From Heterobilharzia americana (taxonomy: Eukaryota > Platyhelminthes > Trematoda > Strigeidida > Schistosomatidae), in contig OX104127.1 of assembly GCA_944470555.2 (NCBI GenBank), positions 27,481,661 through 27,545,660 of the forward strand: DNA of 64,000 bases, given 5' to 3'. The notes beneath the pieces are model-generated. The model did no database searches, was not told the origin of the DNA, and saw nothing but the letters and a program-made list of their open reading frames with translations. Shown in pieces: positions 1 to 64,000 of the stretch. Position 1 is the stretch's first letter; every line of letters starts with the position of its first letter. A program made the position numbers and the translations under genes.

Positions 1-429
1 CTCTTTAATTGTAGTACATGCTGCTATAAAATGATAGAAAATCATTTATCAACAAATCTGGTGACAGTTGAGGCCTTGATTACGTGATAATATTGACTAT
101 GTATGGTTCATAAACTTCAGAAGACTTACACATGAGCATCAAACATTTGTGCCGCTGAATTGAATGATTTAACTTCAAAATTATTCAGTATTCTTTAGTC
201 AATCAATATTGTTAAGCACTAGAAACTACCGCATACTTTATTGAGTCTTGCAGGGAACTAAAAGTAATACATCGACCTTATTAGTAACAACTTTAGTCGA
301 AAACGAGTGAACGGAGTTCCCACCTTCAGAGTACTACGATTTAAATATACACAAGTATCAACTTTGAAAACCGATACATACTTTGTTCAAACTCCTAACA
401 CAGTTATAAAAGTTTAGATTATTCTATCT
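1..429. other. No feature seen
   Basis: AT-rich sequence without a recognisable exon, tRNA-like box or retroelement motif. Presumably intron or 3' flank of the minus-strand gene. Confidence 0.4.
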
Positions 430-610
430 TTTAGTTGGTTGGAGACAATCGGCAGGAAGCCTTGCTTGGTCAGTATTTAGTGTTTATTGGCACTTGTCAG
501 AAAGGCGTTTCTGCAACCTCAAAGGGGTTGATGTCCCACCTGAGATTCGAACATGCCTTACTAAACGCTGCACTCAGTGATGTTACCACTGAGCTATTCT
601 GGCGCAACTG
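430..610 (-). repeat. Family 3 tRNA-like SINE, degenerate hammerhead
   Basis: Minus-strand reading has the family 3 order: an A-box-like TAGCTCAGTGG, a GATTCGAA-type B box, then a decayed hammerhead (CTGACAAG, GAAA lost). Shares its ends with the copies at 31478, 57735 and 63155. Confidence 0.75.
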
Positions 611-2574
611 ACCTCTTTCCTAGCACAAAATGGATTTCAGTTGTCATGCCTGTGTTTGTTCTCTCTTGTTACAAGTCTACATTATGTAAATTTAGCCTCT
701 TTAATTTCCGTAATAGATGTGGATACAAAAGGAAGAAGGATTAGTAATTCATTGAATAGACTCTTTTCAGGGATTTCAGACGTGAAGCTGCGTATCCAAT
801 AATGTGTACAATTTTAGTGAGCATCTTTAGTCTATTTAATGCCTTTAGTAATTAAATGGTTTGATGACGACCAAAATAATACATCAACACTCTAAATGTC
901 ATCCACATCATAAAATAGTCAAAAATCCCATCAAATAGGACGATATTTGGAATATTAAGATGTTAATTTGCTTGTTGCTTTGAGCAAGTAGCTACCACAA
1001 CTATAATATACACCATAGATGTCCAATAAATACAGCATATGCAACAAACTGAACAGCTTCGTGATTGAGAACATCCAGAAAAGTCTTTTGCTAAACTACT
1101 CACTCCTCTGTCTTAGCGTTTATGAAACACTACACTAATGTAGTTTTGAGGCTTCTGACGGTGACTGTATCAGATTGGTTGGACAAAAGAAATTCCTTCT
1201 TCTTGAACCTACAAGTAAACAAATCATCATTTCGCACTGCATACACAGACTTCTGGATCTAGCAAGTATACAATCATCCAGTGATTGCGCTGAAAAACAA
1301 TGACTGATGGTTTTCAATATCTGTTACTCGATGATATAACGCTATCTCAATTCATTGCAGATTTTGTTAACCAAGCAAGCTACAGCTCCTGAGCAGAACC
1401 TTAGGAAACATATCTTAAAGTATTTAACAAAGCGAAAGTGAACTGCTATTCAAGTGAACTGTTCGGAAGTAATTCATTAAATTCATAACGGGCTTGTACA
1501 CAGACCTGACACGTCTGAGCTCAGTTATGCTTCAGATCATGGTTTCACACTACTGAGGGAACCATAAACATGGCGAAACACTTTCCTAGAACTCCATGGT
1601 TTTTGACAGTTTTTTAAGGGATATCAATATCCCTGATCAAAACTCTAGAAATCATTCAATTCCTCACAAACCACTCCGAGAAAATATTTTTGTCTGTATG
1701 AAATGACCAAGAGGAATAAGACGAAGGTAGTAACGATATTGAACTCAGTGGTACACTGGAACTGAATTCCAGGGTAACTATTCCTCCTCAACATTTTATT
1801 CTTCACTGAGCCACCCAAATATCAAAACACAAAGGCTGACCTGCATCTGAAAGGACAACGACGACAATTCCCACACACATAAAAAATGTCCTAGGCCAAA
1901 GATAGAATAACACAATCCTATTGGCTACAGAATCGTGCAGTAGAGTTATTTTGTTCATATATAGACATAAATCAGAATCGGAAACAAAACGCTTCTACTC
2001 TAACGGCTGATGAACATGAACGCTGATTACTATATTTGACCACCCCTTTCACTGTACGTCTGAGATGACAATGGATGTCGATGACCCACTTACTGAGTAT
2101 ATTGTTGTTTTATCCATATTGTTAACCCGTTTTGACCTAGATTCTGGAATTAGGCTTTGAGAATCGTTGGACCATTTGTTCTCATAGTTTCAGTCTCCAT
2201 ATTACTTAGTGGGATATAACGCAGTCCTTTTGACCGCAGTTTTAAATCATACACATTTTCAGGTAGAGTTCATTCTCGCCTACAAATTTGTTGACTTTCT
2301 CGTACACTGATTCACCTTAAAAATTTGTTTCATAACAGGCATCCGTATGTCTGCATGTGAAGTAACATCTTGATTATTCAGCAAAAGTACTACTGGACCA
2401 GTTGGATTACTTTGTCAATATGAACATTGGTTGGCAATTAAACATCACTATATTTCGTCTCCTATATCAATAAATGCGACCAGATATGTATATGGATTCG
2501 ATTTTGAAAATGTAAATACCTTGGATGCAGGAAACGAGAAGAATACCAAAAAATTCTCAGAAATTTGACATTGA
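611..2574. other. No feature seen
   Basis: Checked on both strands for a continuation of the coiled-coil gene and for retroelement domains; none was convincing. Probably intron. Confidence 0.35.
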
Positions 2575-2745
2575 GGTCAACCAGCAGTCAGTAGGTGCAT
2601 TGACATAGGCCCACTCTATCAAGTAATAAGAAAAATGCTAAGCAACTACAAAGTCAGAGGTCAGACAGAGAAGCGGCCAATAGGAAAATCTGTACCGTCA
2701 CTAACAATAACTATAGGAAACAACAAATCACACACCACATTAGAT
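2575..2745 (+). mobile_element. Penelope-like element terminal fragment
   Basis: Matches, with many changes, the minus-strand sequence at 10560-10740: the block around AATAAGAAAAATG, then the stretch through AAAATCTG and the run of CAAATCACA. Represents the 3' end of a Penelope-like element. Confidence 0.5.
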
Positions 2746-3354
2746 TGTTTATTTGATTCATATAGCACACAATAATACAATATTGTTTATCTCATGACCG
2801 TTTGAACGTAAATTATCATTTCGAAATCCTATTTCTTTCGTACAAAAGATTTAGCTACTCATAAGTAATATGAAGAGACAAAAAGGTTTATGAGTAAATT
2901 CAGTGCCTTCTCTGTGCTGAAATGAAGCCTGATAGCCTGAGTATATAAATTCTAGTCAGATTTTCCACTAGGTGTTTAAATCCCCCCGAATCTCACTAGT
3001 ATCTAGATCACCGTCATGGAACTTACAGTACCCTTTCTTTTAAATATAGTCTAAGACAAGAACATACTATTTTGTAAAATCTTTTTGAGCGTTTCTATCT
3101 GACAGAAATCGGATTATATGCACTTCCGCTGATCCCTATAAATAAGCATATCAATTTTCAAGTAAATAATGATGTTGGCGGAATATATACGATGGTAAGA
3201 TATTCAATGTAAGTTCTACAATAATGACTATACTCAATTTATTTTGTAGCGAAATTGGTTATTTCGTTGGTAAAATCATCATTTGAAAAAGAAAATTCTG
3301 TTTGTTGCTTTTAAGGTTTTATTCAACATGAACTGGCATCTGTTGAAGGACTGT

Positions 3355-3625
3355 TGCAAACCTAGTTACAATGGACTACTCAGTAGCCGACATGAAACAC
3401 CCAGTTGGGGATCGAATCCAGGAGCATCATGTTTCACGGAGAATGCGCCAGCCATTAATCCTCTGAGTTGGTACTCAGTGGTACATAATTTGGTACTTCT
3501 GTCATTTTGTGATACAACATCACTATCATTCAAGGTCTACAGTTGGCATCCACTCCACTTTCGGCTGGCTGACCCCACAGGTCACGGTTTCTCACTAAAA
3601 CTTCAGGAAACCCATCAGGAGGCAT
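3355..3625 (-). repeat. Family 2-related tRNA-like repeat
   Basis: On the minus strand there is a B-box-like GGATTCGATCCCC and a TACCACTGAGT segment. The outer part (3535-3620) matches the leader of family 2 copies at 15240, 42200 and 55190. No intact hammerhead core. Confidence 0.5.
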
Positions 3626-3929
3626 ATCACTAATGAGCGCTACACAGTAATTTAGTTTAACTTTTGTGGTTTATAGGGATCTTATTTTTATTTCTAAAGT
3701 ATGATGGCAACGGGAAGTTGTGGTCACTGAACTTCCACCATTTTATTGGTCTGAACTGAATGACCGCTATCAGCATATGTGATCCTCTGTAGATGCTTCA
3801 CTATTGCCGATATTTACCGGTTGTTAGTATGGAAAGACAGCGGCTAACAGTGGAGTCCATGACTGATATTTCGTTCCGTTCGTGACTCGTAAGGTAAATA
3901 CACCTGTCCCGCAGTGTGATTTTGTCATC

Positions 3930-4215
3930 AATGAGACTTGGTCTAGGAGCCATTGCTTTAAACTCCAAGATGTTATGCACTAGGGTACTAAGTCGTTATA
4001 GGCTTTTCTTGCATGAGGGGTACAGTTTTGATATTGTAGATTGTAATCTTCTATCACTGATTAGATCGAGGGGATAAGGCTTCAGCGCCTGGAGTGATGT
4101 ATCCTGTGTTTGGGTCCCTGTAGGAACAATATCACAGACTTGGACGCGAGTACACCTAGTTTATAAGTCCAGAACAGGATGAAAGATAGATATTGGATTC
4201 CACCGCTAGCTATTG
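3930..4215 (+). repeat. Family 1 (Sm-alpha-like) SINE, degenerate
   Basis: The 3' part (GAAAGATAG, ATTGGATTCCACCGCTAGC) matches the family 1 hammerhead tail, but the CUGAUGA side has decayed. Confidence 0.55.
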
Positions 4216-5182
4216 TTGATCATTACCATCAAACTAAGAGACTACAAATTACATGGTTATGTATGAATTGTTTTTCAATCGCCCAACTATGATATCAACA
4301 GATTTTCATTTGGAAACCACCCTGTCAAGATCACAAATTTTGTTCACTTGCAACTCATTTCTTCAGTGGATTTTTCTATCGGGAACTACAGTTTGTGATA
4401 TTGACCGAATAATTTTGCTTTAGAGACCCTTTTTATACAACAGTTGGGGAGTTAAAAAGCCTTATTCATTCGGAAGAAATGGCAAGTTTAACTCTACATT
4501 CTGTAAATAATTTGTAGACTGATCTCTGGTTTTATGCAATACTGGTCTATTGAATTCAGTTAGTCAGATTTATTTGATCTAAACAATTAAGGTGTCTACA
4601 AAGAAATATTGATGGTACGTTGGTGATGAGTTTAAATCTTAACAGTCATCAGATGATTAAGTCATCTTTATATTACTTGTGAACTGTAGTATCTTCCAAC
4701 TACTCATATGCTTCAGTAGTATGTCTAGTCATGTTTCACATCACTATTAGCTCCGTTTATACTAAAAGCGAACCTGTGTAGAAATATCAGTTTATACTTA
4801 ATACTCGTATGAGCGAAATTTATTAAAGATCGAGGGCAACGTAAACCGATAACTGACAATATTTTATTACAACCACTAATATACCCATGTTGACCGCTAT
4901 AAATTCCTGCTGAAATAATCGTGTTCACAGGAATTACTGAAAGAACGATTGAAAACTTCATTATTTCGACATTATTACCATCTCTGTGTTCAGATTTTTT
5001 TATTGTTTAATAAACCATCTTTCTTGTATTACACATGATTGCCTAAAGCCAAGCAAAACATAACACGTTTTAATTTCCTATGAATGATGATACTCTCCAT
5101 GAATATCAGCTTTAAGAATTTTATTCCACTTCTCATATTCAACTTTCCTTTCATTATCAAGCTAAAAATTATTACTACTTAC
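4216..5182. other. Intron sequence, no feature seen
   Basis: Downstream of exon 12. A 78-codon minus-strand open stretch at 4725-4961 looks random in composition and lacks a matching acceptor. Confidence 0.35.
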
Positions 5183-60044
<54,862 letters not shown>

Positions 60045-60879
60045 AATTTTGACTTATAATTAAGGCCACGTTTTAAAGTGTTTTACGTCTAGATATCCAG
60101 ATATGAAGTTTAATATATTTGAATTAAAAAGGTTTTTTTATTTGCTATGTTCATATATTAGTCTGACAACACTAGTAATACCCAGAAGAATCAATATTCA
60201 AACTGATTGATATGATTGTTTTACAATTTATCAAATGTAATAGCAATTCATTCATAGCCTAAAAGTATATCAAGGTATTACTGTATCATTTGAAACAGTT
60301 TTCTAATTAAATTAATATTAACAATAATATTGTTGATTGAATTGTTCAATTTGCCTTCAACTACTATGCGGGTAATTATCTTAAACGAATTGAAAACTAT
60401 GCAAAATATTTATTTTCAAATGAATTTTTGTAGGTGTTTCTTTGTTACCTAAGATACATATTATCTCAAAGTATTCAACTAGAATGATTATTATACATTT
60501 CAATATAATAAATCAATGTTTAATGTGTGTAGGTCAAGTCAAGTAGAGAATTATTATTCATGATTAAAGAACGTATATATAGTTTTCATAAATGCATTGA
60601 ATTGTTAGAAAAAATTTGAAGTAATTGGTCCCATTGATGAATTTGAATAATGTAATAAGAAGACGGAAGTTATCCGAGAAATGTCTGATGTATTTATCCA
60701 ATACATTTTGAAAAATCTGGTTAAATATTCACTTGTCAAGGTATTTAATATGTAGGGTGAAAATAGAGTGGTGTAAGGTAAATAAATTAAGATCATACAA
60801 CATTCAGAAAATGTAGGGATAAAGAGGTATAATGAGTTTTCACACTTCTCTTGCCATTAAAATAAGGTAAACATTGTCC
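60045..60879 (-). promoter_or_regulatory. Probable 5' UTR and promoter region of the gene
   Basis: Very AT-rich 835 bp between the start codon and the RTE copy. No clear TATA box or initiator at a convincing distance; the TATATATA at about 60573 is ~530 bp from the ATG. The call rests on position only. Confidence 0.35.
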
Positions 60880-62190
60880 GGCATTGGAGGTGGTTACTTC
60901 GACGACTTCATAGATTACCGACGCGAGTCGGCGGTCGGTACCTCCGTCCCACTGAGGTGGGGTTCATGGCCAGGATGACCACCTTCGCCATCCCGACATT
61001 TTTTAAACCTCACCTAGTTCACTAGTTACTAGCCGTTCCTAAGCCCAGGTAAAGAGGGAAGGTCGGGTACGGGGCTAGCAACCCTACCCCAGAAAACCAA
61101 TCCAACCGCTAAAGAAACTTCAAAGCACAAACAAAATATAAAACTTAAAAACAAACTTTTCCTCGCTGGAATCGGAGAGGCGAAATGACGCCAGTTGCTG
61201 AAAGCCTGCCTTCGGGAAGCCAATTGGCCGATGTGTCTTCTCATCTCTTGATGAAAACGAAAGTAAACGTGGGGACATGGAATGTCCACACCATGTTTGA
61301 ACCTAGCAAGGCTGCCCAGATTGTAAAGGAGATGAGACGGTATAGTACTGAAGTGCTAGGAATTCGCGAAAGCAGACGGAATGGGAGTGGACTGTCCAAA
61401 CTGTCAACTCGACAGCCAATAACCTACTCAGATTTTGTCACCCTGACGACAATCACGAGAACAATGAGTTTTCGAGTGACTATCATGATGTATACAACTG
61501 CATCAAAGGCTCCTTTAAAGTGGAAACCAATCTCCTCCAGGATCATAACAAAAAGGTTCAACTGAGAAGGAAGGAAGGTCACAATCGTATAATGCTATGC
61601 ACCTACAAATAATTAAGCAGATGAAGAGAAGAAGGAGGAATTCTACAGACAACAACTAGACAAGACCCCAACTCGAGGGAGACATCGAAATTCTAATGGG
61701 TGGGGTGACATGAATGTCAAACTGGGAGCAGATAACACAGGAAGAGAATTCATCGTGGGTCGAGAAGCACTTCGTGAAATGAGGAATGAAAATGGAGAAC
61801 TGTTTGCAGACTTCTGCACCTCTAATGATTTGGTGATTGCAGGTAGTGTGTACAAACACAAGGATATTCACAAAGTGAGCGACATGGATTTGATTTCACC
61901 AGACACCAGGACACACTAGAAATCACATCGACTTCATTTAAATCTCAAGAAAGTGGAGAACTAGCCTACTTGACACAGGGTCAAGAAGAGGAGCAGATGT
62001 AGGCTCAAATCACTCACTATCTAGTGCAAGGAACCTACCTTCCAAATCAAGTTGAAAGCATTCAATGAAGTTAATGATGGACCACAGTTGATGTTCAACA
62101 CTCAGAAACCGAACTGAAGGACAAAACTACAAAGGACATCTTCACGTCAGCCACCAAGACAAAATGGGAGATATCGAGCAGCATCATTGT
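60880..62190 (+). mobile_element. RTE-like LINE 5' region with endonuclease
   Basis: GC-richer 5' leader (60880-61080), then VNVGTWNVHTMFEPSKAAQI at 61264 and EVLGIRESRRNGSG (the 'GxWN' and catalytic Glu blocks of an apurinic-type endonuclease), and after stops MNVKLGADNTGREFIVG (61710 on; the 'DxN' block, with Asp kept) and a decayed C-terminal end. RT absent. Upstream of the host gene. Confidence 0.88.
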
Positions 62191-62635
62191 GTACTTGTCT
62201 TTATTTAATAATTCCCTGGTCATATCCCTAGTGAGAAATCTTTCATTCATTGATGCGTATAAATATCAGATAATTACGGAGATTGCACTAAATGTCTTCT
62301 TAGGGGAGAAAGGTGTTTTCTGATTCATATCTTGAACTTGTGTAATTTTATTATATAATTATGATTTATCTACCTTTGTAGGCGTTTTTACTTCATCCTT
62401 CAAAAATATTGTTTTGACAAACATTTGTTTACGTCTCTTAAAAAAACAGACAGCAAACAAAATCAAAGTAGCACCCCCCCACCCCCACATAAATGCATCG
62501 GTCCAACATGCCATACTCTCCAGTAGTATACAAAGAACAAATGGGTGGAAAAAGACTGATATCAAAGTAGATAAAGGTGTGTGGGAGGAGAGAGAATTTG
62601 AAAATTAAGGTTAATCAAGACATTCAAGCTTGAGA

Positions 62636-62790
62636 AGACGTCAAGGCGTGAGTATATCCGCATCATTGTGACCGATTTCCAGCCGTTTCCCAAAGAGGCC
62701 TCAGCTACTGATTCCTGTCATCTCGGGAACCCTAGTCAGGCAGTCTACATCTTTCCAAATGGACCGGACCAACAGTCTCACACTTCATGC
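62636..62790 (-). mobile_element. LINE 3' end, same family as 40.2 kb
   Basis: TCAAGGCGTGAGTATATCCG and CAGGCAGTCTACATCTTTCC match 40155 and 40250 on the plus reading. Confidence 0.75.
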
Positions 62791-62959
62791 CTCCTAAAAA
62801 GAAAATATTGACATCTATAATTCTGAAGTCTTTAAATCACGCTCACATGAATGACCTGATTTAACAACATTCGAAAACAAATACAGTTTAATTCAAGGCA
62901 TCATATGAAATATTTTCTTCAAATTGCAATATTGTCTGATGTGAAAGCCTTCAGCTGGA

Positions 62960-63345
62960 ATGTAGCAAATAGAGTATAAAAATGTCAGCCTCCAACCAAC
63001 TAACATCTACTATTGTGCATCTCGATGCTGAGCTTCCTAGCTTGGTTGCCACATTGCAAATATGATCGATAGGAATCGGTCTGCACTCAGGACTAAACAA
63101 CATGAAATTGGTTGCACTCTCGTGACCTATCAATACATGTAAGCCAGTCCTACAGGAGGTCAGTCGCGGCCCGAATAGCTCAGTGGTAAAGTCGCTGACT
63201 ACAACATTGGGTGACGCGGGTTTGAATCTCAGGCGGACATCAGTTCCGTCGAGGTTGCAGATACGCCTTGCTGACGAGTGCCAAAAGGTACGAAACGTAG
63301 GTCCATGGCTTCCTGCCAATTGCCTTCGACCAACTAAAATGTCAG
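62960..63345 (+). repeat. Family 3 SINE, full length
   Basis: Leader shared with 58080-58190 (CACTCAGGACTAAACAACAT), A box GAATAGCTCAGTGGTAAAG at 63173, B box-like GGGTTTGAATCTC, then the hammerhead at 63265-63309. Confidence 0.85.
63265..63309 (+). ncRNA. Hammerhead-like ribozyme, family 3
   Basis: CTGACGAG at 63271-63278, stem II GTGCC:GGTAC around AAAA (5 bp, one G.U), GAAA at 63292-63295, GTC triplet ending 63303, stem I GCCTTG with CATGGC (5 of 6 bp). All conserved core bases present. Confidence 0.7.
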
Positions 63346-63524
63346 CCTTTCATACACAACACTAATGAAAACAATGCAGAAGTACTAAATTTCCAAAAAA
63401 ATTACATTGTATCAGAATATCTGACCAGTAAATTTATTTCTTACGTGTGTAAATCTGACTATGATTTACACATCGTTACAATCAGTCATTATTTTATAAT
63501 GAAATACCGAACGAACAAGCTAAT

Positions 63525-63860
63525 ATTAATGATAGGTAGTGGCTAGTGGCTGAATCCAGGAATTGTGTTGCGTCACATTTGAGACTCGTCAATTGAGTGT
63601 AGCTGCCTCCCATTGAGTGATGCTGTTCCCACCAGGACTCGAACCCGGGACAGATCGCTTCAAACACCACAGTGTCATCCTCTAGACCATTGAGTCATGA
63701 TAGCCATTTCTTGTGCAACAGGTATAGCCTTAATTTTTTTTTTGCTTTATTATCCCGTCGTTGATCGGTCTCCATTGGCATATAGGCTCTTGTGCGGATG
63801 GCTCGATATTTCCTGCGTTTCGTTCTACTTTGGACTCGTCACATAGATGTATCTGCCTTC
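63525..63860 (-). repeat. Family 1 SINE, full length plus a second core
   Basis: Minus strand has B box GGGTTCGAGTCC and a decayed core (TTGACGAG, GCAA). A second core, GTGACGAG with GAAA, lies at 63815-63850, as expected for part of a tandem dimer. Confidence 0.75.
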
Positions 63861-63984
63861 CTCCCAACAGTATTAACTAAGTGAATAATTGAAAATTCAT
63901 GCTGACAGGAAGTTATTGCCTAATATAAAATATACCAAATAAAATCGGCACAAAGTCATTCTTCCCCTTTCAGTTATCATTTTC

Positions 63985-64000
63985 CTCTAGCAGTGGAATC
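63985..64000 (-). repeat. Family 1 SINE, cut by window end
   Basis: CTAGCAGTGGAATC is the end of the family 1 hammerhead stem I region. Confidence 0.5.

Noticed and set aside
4725..4961. 78-codon ATG-initiated minus-strand ORF as the next exon
   Set aside because: No phase 0 acceptor, no coiled-coil character, and random-looking composition.

Overview
This is an AT-rich (roughly two-thirds A+T), intron- and repeat-dominated animal genomic window. Several signs point to a schistosome blood fluke (Schistosoma or a close relative). There are many tRNA-like SINE repeats carrying hammerhead ribozyme cores of the Sm-alpha type, RTE/SR2-like LINE copies, a CR1-like LINE, Penelope-like elements with GIY-YIG ends, and a flatworm-like 18S rRNA fragment. 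No bacterial-style genes are present. Species-level assignment is not possible by eye.

One protein-coding gene explains nearly the whole window. I reconstructed it on the minus strand as 12 exons, from an ATG at 60044 down to a splice donor just below 5183. All 11 internal junctions are in phase, the splice sites are GT-AG, and 2028 nt give 676 open codons with no stop. The first ~287 residues are polar and low in structure (N, S, T, Q rich). The remaining ~390 are almost continuous coiled coil. The gene spans at least 55 kb, so over 95% of it is intron. The 3' end is outside the window or unseen in the first 5 kb. I do not recognise the protein family; the architecture resembles centrosomal or ciliary coiled-coil proteins.

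The introns are filled with mobile DNA on both strands. (1) RTE-like LINE copies at 12.1, 16.0-18.1, 27.4-29.1, 34.2-35.3, 38.0-39.1, 43.9-45.2 and 52.8-53.5 kb are mostly 3' or internally deleted; a 5' endonuclease-bearing copy lies at 60.9-62.2 kb, upstream of exon 1. (2) A second LINE family lies at 5.8-7.2, 40.2-41.0 and 62.6 kb. (3) A degenerate CR1-like LINE lies at 29.2-30.9 kb. (4) Penelope-like fragments lie at 2.6, 10.4-12.0, 19.2, 24.4 and possibly 56.6 kb. (5) At least four tRNA-derived repeat families occur, called families 1-4 here. Family 1 looks like Sm-alpha. Families 2 and 3 also show hammerhead-type cores (CUGANGA, stem II, GAAA, NUH cleavage triplet) that are distinct in sequence.

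The most interesting signals are: the three separate SINE-like hammerhead lineages plus a Penelope one, several in sense orientation inside the introns; large inverted duplications that flank exons 7-8 and exons 2-5; an inverted, palindromic 18S rRNA 3'-end insertion; and a (GGCT)n tract inside RTE copies that recurs at the same place and coincides with deletion breakpoints.
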